Translations under genes and position numbers: made by a program
Assembly: GCA_019694975.1 (NCBI GenBank)
Contig: JAIBAY010000001.1
Location: 564,732 to 628,731 of the forward strand
Reading direction: 5' to 3'
Source of the DNA: Chitinophagales bacterium
GTDB taxonomy: Bacteria; Bacteroidota; Bacteroidia; Chitinophagales; UBA10324
Length of the DNA stretch: 64,000 nt
Shown here: positions 7,785 to 16,874 of the stretch, in pieces
Position numbering within the stretch: the first letter of the stretch is position 1
Layout of the letters: the number at the start of each line of letters is the position of its first letter
The notes under the pieces: model-generated
Told to the model about the DNA's origin: nothing
Database searches by the model: none
The model's input: only the letters and a program-made list of their open reading frames with translations

Positions 7785-9085
7785 ATAAAAAGTCCAACCC
7801 GTCCATCCTGTGCAGCTTTCTTTCAATCATGTGGCTCAGCATGCTATCCGCAACAAACGCATTGGCGCAAAACGATGGCCAGCTTACTTTAGCCGGCTGC
7901 CAGCAGCTGGCCCGCCAAAACTATCCGCTGCTGAAACAGAAAGAACTCTTACAGCAGACGAATGACCTCACCATTGAAAATATCTCCAAAACCTATCTCC
8001 CTGCCTTTGAACTCAACGGGCAGGCAACCTATCAATCTGATGTGCTGAAAATTCCATTCTCGATTCCGGGCCAGGAAATTCCTGACTTCCCCAAAGATCA
8101 TTACCAGGTAACGCTCGACATTAAAGAAACTATCTATGATGGCGGCATTTCACGCGGACATAAAAAAGTGCAGGAAGCATCACTGCTCACCGATCAGCAA
8201 AAGGTGGAAGTGGAGTTGTACAAACTGCGGCAGCAGGTGAACCTCATCTACTTTGCCGTATTGCTGGGAGATAAAACTATTGATCAGCTTAACCTGACGA
8301 GGGATGACCTGCAGAAAAAATATGACCAGGTGAATGTTGCCGTGAAAAATGGTGCTTCGCTGAAAAGCAATGCAGAGCAGATTAAAGCGGAAATCCTCAG
8401 AACTGATCAGCGGATCACGGAAGCCGTATCCGTCAAATCAGCTTATCTGCAGTCGTTGTCGCTGCTCATCAATCAGCCCCTGGATGCTGCTACGGTCCGC
8501 CTGCAGACACCGGCTCCGCTGCCGGAAATGCCTGCCTATTCCATTGCCACACGCCCCGACCTGCTGCTGTTGCAGCACCAGCAAATGAACCTGGAAGCAA
8601 TGAAAAGCCTCACTAAAACGAGTACCACACCGAAAGCCGGTGCCTTTGCACAACTTGGCTACGGACTTCCCGGCCCTGATCCGTTCAATACGGAGTTTGC
8701 TCCTTTTTTCACCGGCGGACTGAAAATAAGCTGGAATATATGGAACTGGAATGCCTCTTCAAATGAACGGCAGATTTACACCATTCAACAGGATATGATC
8801 AACAGGCAGATCGAAGCGCTTGACATCAATGTTAAACTGCAGAGCATTCAGCAAATGGAAGAAATGCGGAAACTGACAACACTGATTGCACAGGACCAGG
8901 AACTGATTACGCTGCGTAAAAGCATCTCTAAAACGGCTTCCAACCAGGTCGACAACGGCGCCATCACCGTCACTGATTATCTCACCCAGGTAAACGCCCA
9001 ATACCTTGCGGAGATTACCTACAATACGCATGCATTACAGCTGATTTACGCGCAAATAAATTACCTGACTACCATCGGGCAATAG
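7781..9085 (+). CDS. TolC-like outer-membrane efflux protein
   Basis: The 434-residue protein has a signal peptide (about 1-29, ending ALAQ) followed by an outer-membrane efflux protein architecture. Long alpha-helical repeats (LAGCQQLARQNYPLLKQKELL in the first half; LITLRKSISKTASNQVDNG, then TVTDYLTQVNAQYLAEI in the second) alternate with beta strands such as LKISWNIWNWNASS. It would form the trimeric outer-membrane exit duct. It sits between the TetR regulator (4-bp overlap) and the HlyD-like adaptor, so it is the outer-membrane part of this ABC exporter. Confidence 0.92.
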   Translation: MNKKSNPSILCSFLSIMWLSMLSATNALAQNDGQLTLAGCQQLARQNYPLLKQKELLQQTNDLTIENISKTYLPAFELNGQATYQSDVLKIPFSIPGQEIPDFPKDHYQVTLDIKETIYDGGISRGHKKVQEASLLTDQQKVEVELYKLRQQVNLIYFAVLLGDKTIDQLNLTRDDLQKKYDQVNVAVKNGASLKSNAEQIKAEILRTDQRITEAVSVKSAYLQSLSLLINQPLDAATVRLQTPAPLPEMPAYSIATRPDLLLLQHQQMNLEAMKSLTKTSTTPKAGAFAQLGYGLPGPDPFNTEFAPFFTGGLKISWNIWNWNASSNERQIYTIQQDMINRQIEALDINVKLQSIQQMEEMRKLTTLIAQDQELITLRKSISKTASNQVDNGAITVTDYLTQVNAQYLAEITYNTHALQLIYAQINYLTTIGQ

Positions 9086-9188
9086 TTAAATGATGAAGCA
9101 ATCAATGCAACAACCGAAAGCGGTTTTTACGGCCGGAAAGAAATCAAGAGAATTTGCCGTCAGCATAAAATTAAACTACACCCTAATC

Positions 9189-10073
9189 ATGAAGCACTTC
9201 CTGTTACTTCCTGCACTGATCATTCTGCTATCTTCCTGCAACAACGGCAATGAAGCCGCAGACGCGTATGGAAATTTTGAAGCCACGGAAATCATGGTAG
9301 CCTCCCAGGCAGCCGGGCCGCTCATCGTATTTGATGTGAATGAAGGCTCCGTACTGAAAGCAGGTTCACTCGTTGGCATCGTAGACACCGTTGCCCTTGA
9401 TCTGAAACGTAAACAACTGCTGGCACAGAGAGAAGCCATAAGGTCAAAAAATCCGGGTGTCGCCGCACAGATTGCCGTACTGAATCAGCAGATGAAAAAT
9501 GCAAAGGTTGAACAGCAGCGCATACAGAATATGTATAGCGAAGGCGCAGCAACACAGAAACAACTGGATGATGTCAACGGTCAGCTTGATGTGATCGCAA
9601 GGCAAATCAGTTCTGTTGAATCACAGAATGCCGGTATTGCCGCTGAAATGAAAGCTATGGATGCACAGATCGAACAGGTCAACGATCAGCTCCGCCGTTG
9701 TTACATCTACAATCCTGCAGACGGCACGGTGCTTACCAAATATGCTGAACAAACTGAAATCACTGCGCCGGGAAAAAATCTGTATAAGATCGGCGACTTG
9801 GGCAAGATGGAGTTACGTGCTTACCTCGGTGGCAGCCAGCTCTCCTCGGTAAAAATCGGTTCAACGGTGCGTGTAAAATATGATACGGAAGGCGGACAGT
9901 CCGGTGAGACCACCGGCACCATTACCTGGATTGCCGCGGAAGCGGAGTTCACGCCTAAAATTGTACAGACCAAAGAACAACGCACCAACCTCGTCTATGC
10001 AATGAAGGTTAAAGTTGATAATGCGAACGGACCGATTAAAATCGGAATGCCCGGTGAAGTTTTTCTAAAATAA
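9189..10073 (+). CDS. HlyD-family periplasmic adaptor, lipoprotein
   Basis: The 294-residue membrane fusion protein starts at the ATG at 9189 (MKHFLLLPALIILLSSCNNG). The LSSC lipobox indicates an inner-membrane-anchored lipoprotein with Cys17 as the first mature residue. The biotinyl-lipoyl half-motifs (VASQAAGPLIVFDVNEGSV and YNPADGTVLTKYAE) flank a coiled-coil hairpin (about 75-165), followed by a beta-barrel domain to MPGEVFLK. A longer frame opens at 9090, but its first 33 codons lack a signal sequence and would bury the lipobox, so the inner start is used. It links the ABC transporter to the TolC-like channel. Confidence 0.93.
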   Translation: MKHFLLLPALIILLSSCNNGNEAADAYGNFEATEIMVASQAAGPLIVFDVNEGSVLKAGSLVGIVDTVALDLKRKQLLAQREAIRSKNPGVAAQIAVLNQQMKNAKVEQQRIQNMYSEGAATQKQLDDVNGQLDVIARQISSVESQNAGIAAEMKAMDAQIEQVNDQLRRCYIYNPADGTVLTKYAEQTEITAPGKNLYKIGDLGKMELRAYLGGSQLSSVKIGSTVRVKYDTEGGQSGETTGTITWIAAEAEFTPKIVQTKEQRTNLVYAMKVKVDNANGPIKIGMPGEVFLK

Positions 10074-10077
10074 AAAC

Positions 10078-11007
10078 ATGACAACACCACTCATCATAGA
10101 GCAGGTTGATAAGAACTTTGGCGATATCAAAGCACTGAGCGGGATTTCCCTGCAGGTGCAGCAGGGAGAACTGTTTGGGCTCATCGGACCTGACGGCGCG
10201 GGAAAAACAACACTCTTCCGCATCATGACTTCCCTGATGATTCCGGACAAAGGCAGTGCCACGGTGCTGGGCTTTGATGTGGTGAAAGATTATAAGCCGA
10301 TACGCAAAAAAACCGGCTACATGCCGGGCAGGTTTTCACTCTACCAGGATCTTACGGTCTCCGAAAACCTGCAATTCTTCGCCACCATCTTCGGGACGAC
10401 CATTGAAAAAAATTACGACCTCATCCGGGAAATTTATATACAGATCGAGCCATTCAAAAAACGGCGGGCAGGAAAACTATCCGGGGGCATGAAGCAGAAA
10501 CTCGCACTCTGCTGCTCACTCATTCATGCGCCGGAAATATTATTCCTCGATGAACCTACTACCGGCGTAGACCCCGTTTCAAGAAGGGAATTCTGGGAAA
10601 TGCTGCAACGGTTAAAACAGAAAGGAATCACCATTGTGGTTTCCACACCTTATATGGATGAAGCCACGCGCTGCGACAGGATGGCGCTCATGCAAAACGG
10701 TACCATTCTGCGGGTGCAGACGCCGGATGAAATCAGGAACAGCTTCGCAAAAAAACTCTTGCAAATCTCAGCAGTCAGCAAACCCAAACTCATCCGCGAT
10801 CTGCGTAACTATCCCTTTGCCGAAAGTGTTTTACCCTTCGGCGACGCCGTTCATTACACCGACTCGCGCAACGACTTATCAGCAGAAATGATCAGGGAAA
10901 TCAGCAACTATCTGAAGCAGCAAGGCCATCAGCAGGTGGCCGTTACCCTGATCAGTGCCACCATAGAAGATGTATTTATGCAACTCATGCAACAGGCAAC
11001 AACATGA
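10078..11007 (+). CDS. ABC transporter ATP-binding protein (first of two, YbhF N-half type)
   Basis: The 309-residue ATPase has Walker A GPDGAGKTT (about 38-46), signature LSGGMKQKLALCC, Walker B ILFLDEPTTGVDP and a switch region (VVSTPYMDEA). The 'GPDGAGKTT' form and a C-terminal extension of about 80 residues match the first ATPase half of YbhF-type drug exporters, which in E. coli is fused to a second half. Here the halves are separate genes overlapping by 4 bp (ATGA at 11004-11007). It energises the two ABC-2 permeases downstream. Confidence 0.94.
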   Translation: MTTPLIIEQVDKNFGDIKALSGISLQVQQGELFGLIGPDGAGKTTLFRIMTSLMIPDKGSATVLGFDVVKDYKPIRKKTGYMPGRFSLYQDLTVSENLQFFATIFGTTIEKNYDLIREIYIQIEPFKKRRAGKLSGGMKQKLALCCSLIHAPEILFLDEPTTGVDPVSRREFWEMLQRLKQKGITIVVSTPYMDEATRCDRMALMQNGTILRVQTPDEIRNSFAKKLLQISAVSKPKLIRDLRNYPFAESVLPFGDAVHYTDSRNDLSAEMIREISNYLKQQGHQQVAVTLISATIEDVFMQLMQQATT

Positions 11008-11744
11008 ATGATCCTATCATCAGGGTGAATAACCTGGCAAAAAAATTTGGCTCCTTTACGGCCGTTGATCATATCTCCTTCACGGTGCGCCGCGGAGAAA
11101 TATTCGGCTTCCTGGGCGCCAATGGTGCAGGCAAAACCACAGCTATCAAAATGCTCAATGGCCTGCTGCGACCGACGGCAGGCACCGCCACTGTGGCGGG
11201 CTTCGACGTATATACGGAAGCTGCACGTATCCGTGAAAATATCGGATATATGAGTCAGCGTTTTTCCCTCTATGAAGACCTTACGGTGAAAGAGAACTTC
11301 CGGTTTTATGCCGGTATCTATGGCTTAACCAGAAAAGTGATTGCCGAAAAAACGGATGAACTGCTGCATAAGCTGAACTTCATGCAAACAAAAAATCAGC
11401 TCATCGGATCATTGCCGCTTGGATGGAAACAGAAGCTGGCTTTTTCGCTCGCCGTTTTTCATGAACCGAAGGTGGTGTTTCTCGATGAACCCACGAGTGG
11501 TGTTGATCCCGTAACACGAAGGCAGTTTTGGGAGATGATTTATGAAGCAGCGGAAAACGGCATCACCGTTTTTGTAACCACGCATTATATGGATGAAGCA
11601 GAATACTGCGACCGGATTTCCATCATGGTGGATGGAAGAATCGATGCCATGGATACGCCGGCAGCGCTTAAAGAGAAGTTCGGTGCAGCAAATATTGATG
11701 AAGTTTTTGTGCAACTGGCAAGGCCTGCAGCCATCAGCAACTGA
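11004..11744 (+). CDS. ABC transporter ATP-binding protein (second, YbhF C-half type)
   Basis: The 246-residue ATPase has Walker A GANGAGKTT, Walker B VVFLDEPTSGVDP and the switch VTTHYMDEAEYCDR. The usual LSGGQ signature is replaced by LPLGWKQKLAFSL, as in the second half of YbhF-like proteins, which implies an asymmetric ATPase dimer with the preceding protein. Its start overlaps the upstream stop, pointing to coupled translation and 1:1 stoichiometry. About 56 non-coding bases separate it from the first permease. Confidence 0.94.
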   Translation: MNDPIIRVNNLAKKFGSFTAVDHISFTVRRGEIFGFLGANGAGKTTAIKMLNGLLRPTAGTATVAGFDVYTEAARIRENIGYMSQRFSLYEDLTVKENFRFYAGIYGLTRKVIAEKTDELLHKLNFMQTKNQLIGSLPLGWKQKLAFSLAVFHEPKVVFLDEPTSGVDPVTRRQFWEMIYEAAENGITVFVTTHYMDEAEYCDRISIMVDGRIDAMDTPAALKEKFGAANIDEVFVQLARPAAISN

Positions 11745-11800
11745 ATGATTACTATGGAAACTTATACAGCAACATTCACCATCAACCTTACAACGGGATC

Positions 11801-12907
11801 ATGAACAGGTTTCTTGGATTCGTTACAAAAGAATTTCGCCACATCTTCCGCGACTACCGCACGCTGATTATATTATTCGGCATGCCCATAGCGCAGATCA
11901 TGATATTCGGTTTCGCCATCTCCAATGAGATAAAGAATGCCAATATATCCATCCTCAATCAATCGGGCGATGAGGTATCACTTCGGCTTGAAAACAAGAT
12001 TCTTTCTTCCGGTTATTTCACTTTGCACAATTATCTGCAATCCAACAGCCAGATTGAAAATGAATTCAGGGAAGGCACGGTAAAAGAAGTAATCGTTATC
12101 GGGCCTGACTTCAGCCATCAGCTGGCTCACGATGGCAAGGCTGATATTCAGATCATAGCAGACGCCACCGATCCGAATACGGCCAATACGCTCACAAGTT
12201 ATACCATGGCAATCATCAGCGATTTCCAGCACGAACAGATGGCAGGGATCAATGTTCCATACACCGTCACGCCAGCGGTACGGTTCTATTACAACCCTGA
12301 ACTAAAGAGTGTTTTCATGTTTGTTCCCGGCCTTATCACGATCATCCTGATGCTGATATCCGCCATGATGACCTCCATTTCCATCACACGGGAAAAAGAA
12401 ACGGGTACAATGGAAATACTGATGGTGTCGCCGATGAAACCGTTGCAGATCATTGTCGGTAAAGTAATTCCTTACCTGTTGCTTTCATTCATCATCGCCA
12501 ACATCATCCTGCTGCTGGGCAGGTTTGTGTTTGAAGTGCCGGTAACCGGCAACATTATTTTGCTGGAAGCAATGGTCACGTTGTTTATCATCACCGCGCT
12601 ATCGCTGGGCATCATGATCTCTACGGTTACGGATAAGATGCAGGTAGCGATGATGATTTCCATGATCGGACTGATGATGCCGACGATTTTGCTCAGCGGT
12701 TTCATCTTCCCGATCAAAAATATGCCGCTGCTCCTGCAAGTGATCAGCAATGTAATTCCTGCAAGATGGTTTATCATCATTGTGCGCGGCATCATGCTGA
12801 AAGGAAACGGACTGGAATATATCTGGAAAGAAGCATTGATTCTTTCTGGCATGACTTTTTTCTTTTTAATGGTGAGTGCAAGAAGATACAAGGTGCGGCT
12901 GGAGTGA
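11801..12907 (+). CDS. ABC-2 type permease (YbhS-like)
   Basis: The 368-residue membrane protein has the ABC2_membrane_3 layout: one TM segment near the N-terminus (LIILFGMPIAQIMIFGFAI), a periplasmic domain of about 140 residues, then five TM segments from about 165 (VFMFVPGLITIILMLISAM onward). The cytosolic coupling motif REKETGTMEILMVSP is conserved after the second TM. It forms the membrane channel with the next gene and exports an unknown compound, possibly a drug, dye or lipid, through the HlyD/TolC conduit. Confidence 0.93.
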   Translation: MNRFLGFVTKEFRHIFRDYRTLIILFGMPIAQIMIFGFAISNEIKNANISILNQSGDEVSLRLENKILSSGYFTLHNYLQSNSQIENEFREGTVKEVIVIGPDFSHQLAHDGKADIQIIADATDPNTANTLTSYTMAIISDFQHEQMAGINVPYTVTPAVRFYYNPELKSVFMFVPGLITIILMLISAMMTSISITREKETGTMEILMVSPMKPLQIIVGKVIPYLLLSFIIANIILLLGRFVFEVPVTGNIILLEAMVTLFIITALSLGIMISTVTDKMQVAMMISMIGLMMPTILLSGFIFPIKNMPLLLQVISNVIPARWFIIIVRGIMLKGNGLEYIWKEALILSGMTFFFLMVSARRYKVRLE

Positions 12908-13026
12908 AAAAAACAGACCGGCGTTCTGCAGGCAGTTTATCACTCACTTGCGGAATGAACGGCTCACGGTGCTGATTACCCGTAAACATGCAACCATGAA
13001 AAACACAAATCCACATACTCCATAAA

Positions 13027-14148
13027 ATGCGCCGCATCGGATTCATCCTACAAAAAGAATTTCTGCAGATCTTCCGTACGCGCAGCATGATACTCATCAT
13101 TTTTGTGATGCCGGTGATTCAGCTGCTCATCCTCAGCAATGCGGTAACCTATGAAATCAGGAACATCAGTTTACATGTAATGGATGCGGATCAGAGTACG
13201 ATGTCGAGGCAGCTGATCAGTATGTTTACGGCTTCCGGTTATTTTCAACTCGTTGATCATTCCTTTGATTTTGCCAGGGCGAATGACAGGCTAGAGAAAA
13301 ATGAAGCGGAAATCATCGTTCGTATTCCACCGCATTTTGAACGCGATCTCATCCGCAATCAGCACAATGCTGTTGAGTTTATCATCAATGCAGTGGATGG
13401 AGCTGCCGGTGGACTGGCGAATGCATATGCTTCTCAGATTGTAAATGCATTCAGCAGGAACATACAGGCTGAACTGATGCCGGTAAGAGACAACCCATCC
13501 GCAGGCATAATCAGTGTCAACTATTCAAACTGGTTTAATCCGGATATGAACTACAAGACGTTCATGGTACCGGGCTTGGTGGTATTGCTGATTACACTGA
13601 TCGGTATGTTCCTTTGCGCCATGAATATTGTTCGTGAAAAAGAGATCGGAACCATTGAACAGTTGAATGTGACTCCGATTTCCAAAACTGAATTTATCAT
13701 CGGTAAATTACTTCCTTTCTGGATGCTGGCATTGCTGGAGCTGACGATCGGTTTACTCATTGGGAAGCTGGTCTTTAATATACCGATTGTGGGTAACATC
13801 GCATGGATTTATCTCTTCGCTGCTGTTTACCTCCTTGTCATCTTAGGAACAGGTCTCCTCATCTCCACTTTCACCGACACGCAACAGCAGGCCATGTTTC
13901 TCTCCTGGTTTTTCATGGTTCTCTTTATACTCATGAGTGGCTTGTTCACACCTATAGAAAGCATGCCACTGTGGGCGCAAAAAATTACACTCTTTAATCC
14001 AATTGCTTACTTCATTAAAGTGATGCGCATGGTAATGCTGAAGGGAAGCGGATTCCAGGATATCAAGCATTACCTGGCCATTATGCTGGCATTCGCATTA
14101 GTGATAAACGGTTTTGCCGTATTCAACTACCGGAAAACAACGGCTTGA
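13027..14148 (+). CDS. ABC-2 type permease (YbhR-like)
   Basis: The 373-residue protein is a paralogue of the preceding permease with the same topology: TM1 near 21-38 (MILIIFVMPVIQLLILS), a large extracytoplasmic loop, then five C-terminal TM segments with the coupling motif REKEIGTIEQLNVTP. The pair probably forms a heterodimer. A gap of 119 bases separates the two permease genes; it contains no convincing promoter, so the gene is read as the last in the tetR-led operon. Confidence 0.93.
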   Translation: MRRIGFILQKEFLQIFRTRSMILIIFVMPVIQLLILSNAVTYEIRNISLHVMDADQSTMSRQLISMFTASGYFQLVDHSFDFARANDRLEKNEAEIIVRIPPHFERDLIRNQHNAVEFIINAVDGAAGGLANAYASQIVNAFSRNIQAELMPVRDNPSAGIISVNYSNWFNPDMNYKTFMVPGLVVLLITLIGMFLCAMNIVREKEIGTIEQLNVTPISKTEFIIGKLLPFWMLALLELTIGLLIGKLVFNIPIVGNIAWIYLFAAVYLLVILGTGLLISTFTDTQQQAMFLSWFFMVLFILMSGLFTPIESMPLWAQKITLFNPIAYFIKVMRMVMLKGSGFQDIKHYLAIMLAFALVINGFAVFNYRKTTA

Positions 14149-14482
14149 AGAAATTTATACACAGCTCATTCCATGAGGCAGTTTTCAAGTCAACCTTACG
14201 GCAGATCATCCGGTCTGCCAAAGGGCACACCATACTTGGGGCAGGTGAAAAAAAGTAAATCGTCTTAATGAAACAAGCACAAATTATATCAGAAGCTATC
14301 GTAAAATACCTGGAGTCATCCTCCCGATTGATCAAGATCAGGATCTTTTCAATTCATGGACAGATGCCGAAATAAATCCGGCATGACCACATTGATTGCC
14401 TGTTATGAGCTAACTTCTGATTCACTGATCCGGTCTCTTTGGCTAGCGGCAACTGTCTTACATAATAACGCAGCAATGCACA
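14149..14482. other. Intergenic spacer after the efflux operon; weak hairpins only
   Basis: No convincing gene is present. A 6-bp inverted repeat GGCAGA/TCTGCC (14200-14205 and 14214-14219, 8-nt loop) and another ATGCCG/CGGCAT (14364-14369 and 14379-14384) are visible, but neither is followed by a T run on either strand. A 35-codon ATG frame (14268-14375) has no recognisable feature. The efflux operon and the minus-strand barrel gene converge here, so one of the hairpins may still act in termination. Confidence 0.4.
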
Positions 14483-15172
14483 CTAAAAATAGATGCCGAG
14501 CTGCAGCCGGAAATGCGTCAATGATGAAACTGTCTTGTAGTCTTTCGGATTATCAGTAACATCAATAAAACCATTGTGAAACTGAATGCCGGCCAACAGA
14601 GCCGTCTTACCACTGATCTCATATTCGATTCCGCCTCCAAGCAGCAAACCAAGATTACCAGGCGTCACATCCTTGCCAAAATCCACTTTCTCTTCGTCAA
14701 GCGCGGCGTTATAGGCATCAAGATCGGCCCTCGAACGGATGGCAATTCCACCTTGTAATCCAAACTGGCCAAAATAGGTGAGGTATCCAATCTGATTGGT
14801 GCGGAGCTTCATGCTCAATGGAATTTCAATATACTGTAACCTGTAATCTACATTGGTGCCTGCCGGATAAGTATTGTCGGGGTAAGTATTAAATTTTGTG
14901 GAATCAGTATAGGTCAGCTTACCGCCCTCATACGAAATCAGCAACCCTGTTGCAAAAGCATAGTTGGTGGGTATCAGGATATCCATCAGCAAACCATAGG
15001 AAAATCCAAGGTAAGATCCGTTTCCTTCCAGCCCCTTATCAACAGAGGATAACCAGCTGATCTGCGGTGACAGGGAAAGTCCGAACCGTACACCGGAATC
15101 CTGTGAGGTTCCCTGAGCGGAAGCTTTCATCATGCATACTCCGAGTAATACAATAAATAATGCTTTTTTCAT
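14483..15172 (-). CDS. Outer-membrane beta-barrel protein (PorT-like family)
   Basis: The 229-residue protein has a signal peptide (1-19, ending ASAQ) and alternating amphipathic beta strands ending in an aromatic C-terminus (FRLQLGIYF), typical of the OMP_b-brl_2 type. Recognisable family segments are SLSPQISWLSS near the mature start, YIEIPLSMKLRTN near 115, and LLLGGGIEYEISGKTALLAG near 180. It probably sits in the outer membrane; no transport or sorting role can be assigned. The next gene upstream on the same strand encodes a second, unrelated-looking barrel. Confidence 0.82.
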   Translation of the reverse strand: MKKALFIVLLGVCMMKASAQGTSQDSGVRFGLSLSPQISWLSSVDKGLEGNGSYLGFSYGLLMDILIPTNYAFATGLLISYEGGKLTYTDSTKFNTYPDNTYPAGTNVDYRLQYIEIPLSMKLRTNQIGYLTYFGQFGLQGGIAIRSRADLDAYNAALDEEKVDFGKDVTPGNLGLLLGGGIEYEISGKTALLAGIQFHNGFIDVTDNPKDYKTVSSLTHFRLQLGIYF

Positions 15173-15270
15173 TTTCTGCCGTGATTTGATGTGAAACGAT
15201 GATTGTATAAAATCAAGAGAGCACCAAGATAAGCCGAATTGAATAATGAAGTTTCACGAACGGATGGATT

Positions 15271-15993
15271 TTAAAAAGGAGAAACTGAAACTCCAATTGA
15301 GAACGGTGTAATGGCTGGCCCTTTACTTTCTTCAAAAAGATGGTTCAGCTGATAATATCCAAACAACCCGAATTTATAATACATCAGCCGAAGTGAAACA
15401 CCATAACGGAAAGGTGAAATATTTTCAATGCCATACACTTTAACCTTTTCCGCGCCGGCAACTGATGAATGATAGTTTAATTTCCAGAAGTCACCTGCCA
15501 GCACGCCTGCCCTGAATCCCGGAGCAATTAAAAAACCAAGTCTCCTGTTATTCGGTTTCAGGTGAATATGCACCTCCAGTGGTATTTCAAGATACGAAAC
15601 AGAGAGCTTGCTCTTTGTGTAAAGCGTATCATAAGGCTTCAGGTCGGTAAATAACACTTCACTGCCGCTGCTGTTAAACTCATAATCATAAACCGCATTA
15701 CTTTTTACACCGGATACGGAGTAACTGATGCCCGGTGCGATTCCCAGCTTGGAACTGATCACGTTAAACTCATAGAGGAAATTAATGTTCAGTCCGCCTG
15801 AAATGAGTTTAGTCTGCACATCATCCGGCGCATTCAGCCATGTGGTATTGCTGATATCAAAAAAGAAAAACTGTTTTGGAAAATTCAGCACACCGGCAAC
15901 CTGCGGCGGCATCATGGATGCGGTAGTATCATTCACCTGCGCAGATGCAGCAACGGTACAAACAAGGAAGAGAAAAACTAAACGGCATTTCAT
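15271..15993 (-). CDS. Probable outer-membrane beta-barrel protein
   Basis: The 240-residue protein starts at the ATG at 15993 (MKCRLVFLFLVCTVAAS), two codons inside a TTG-initiated frame. The signal peptide ends near SAQ. The body is rich in alternating hydrophobic/aromatic strands (LSVSYLEIPLEVHIHLKP, LGFLIAPGFRAGVLAG, YGVSLRLMYYKFGLFG), and the C-terminus ISVSPF ends in Phe as in BamA-inserted barrels. The 'YLEIPLEV' strand resembles the 'YIEIPLSM' strand of its neighbour, suggesting distant relationship. Function unknown. Confidence 0.72.
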   Translation of the reverse strand: MKCRLVFLFLVCTVAASAQVNDTTASMMPPQVAGVLNFPKQFFFFDISNTTWLNAPDDVQTKLISGGLNINFLYEFNVISSKLGIAPGISYSVSGVKSNAVYDYEFNSSGSEVLFTDLKPYDTLYTKSKLSVSYLEIPLEVHIHLKPNNRRLGFLIAPGFRAGVLAGDFWKLNYHSSVAGAEKVKVYGIENISPFRYGVSLRLMYYKFGLFGYYQLNHLFEESKGPAITPFSIGVSVSPF

Positions 15994-16098
15994 AGACAAA
16001 ATATTTCAGTAAAAATAGCTATTGAAGCGTTGACAAATGAGCAGGAGCATTTCAAATATTGACCGACTTTAATCAGCAAGCCAAACAAGCGGTATCCT

Positions 16099-16596
16099 TC
16101 ACTTCACTTGCTTTTGCCAATCATCAGCATTGCGTTGTATTTCCCGCATCACCCGTTCAAAGTGGCCCGTGTACAGATCGAGCAGGTCTTCCAAAGATAT
16201 CTGACCGTTGTCAGGATAGTTTACCGTATTCAGCCAAGCGTCCTGCGAAATATTTTTCAGTAACAGATAATTGCTTGCCCGCAGCAACCGGAACAGTTTC
16301 AGCGAAGCCTCCACCGGCTGATTATAATAAGGCAACGATTCCACCCACAAATCCTTATCAAATGCCATGATGCTCTCCGTCGGCTCGGCCACGGCTCTTC
16401 TGAAATTAACATAAGCCGTTGCTTCGAGATCTGCCAGGTGAATCACCATTTCATTGATGTTCCAGGCATCATAATGGGCACGGTATGACAGCACTTCTTC
16501 CGGAATATTTTGCAGCAACCCCGTTAAATGCTGATACCCGTTGCCAAAGGAACTGATCTTGGATTTTCGTTTTTCAGGCGAGGAAAAAGCGGTCAT
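16099..16596 (-). CDS. DinB-like four-helix protein
   Basis: The 165-residue cytoplasmic protein matches the DinB/DUF664-type fold. A first helix begins near GYQHLTGLLQNIPEEVLSY. AWNINEMVIHLADLEATAY follows, with a histidine in the expected metal-site position. The last helix contains LEDLLDLYTGHFERVMREI with another conserved His. Members bind a divalent metal through three His residues and include thiol-dependent S-transferases and stress proteins. The specific reaction is unknown. It has its own ATG at 16596 and no close same-strand partner. Confidence 0.8.
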   Translation of the reverse strand: MTAFSSPEKRKSKISSFGNGYQHLTGLLQNIPEEVLSYRAHYDAWNINEMVIHLADLEATAYVNFRRAVAEPTESIMAFDKDLWVESLPYYNQPVEASLKLFRLLRASNYLLLKNISQDAWLNTVNYPDNGQISLEDLLDLYTGHFERVMREIQRNADDWQKQVK

Positions 16597-16860
16597 GATA
16601 ACTGAATTGGATGAACAAGCTACAAATTTGCAAACATTCGCTGAATCGTTTCAGCTTAAGGTGGTTGCCTGTTGCAAAATCAGGAAGCCGTGCTGAATGA
16701 ACAACAGCAACAGCGTATTGGTAAGCGCATGCCGTTGTGGATGTACAAAGCTGACTGTTGCACCATGCAGGAGATAGTTGCTGAAACAAGCAGGTCACTG
16801 TTTAACCGTCATTTATTATTTTCACTGCTCATATCCTGACAGGTTCCGGCAACGGTATCT

Positions 16861-16868
16861 TATTTTTG
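16861..16868 (+). promoter_or_regulatory. -7 box of recG, very close to the start codon
   Basis: TATTTTTG matches TAnnTTTG exactly and ends six bases before the ATG at 16875, so the mRNA would be nearly leaderless. No TTTG is present at the -33 distance; the closest candidate region (16831-16841) is poor. Confidence 0.4.
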
Positions 16869-16874
16869 AAAGTT

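Noticed and set aside
12472-12891. 139-codon minus-strand open frame with hydrophobic stretches
   Set aside because: The hydrophobicity is the mirror image of the TM segments of the permease on the plus strand.
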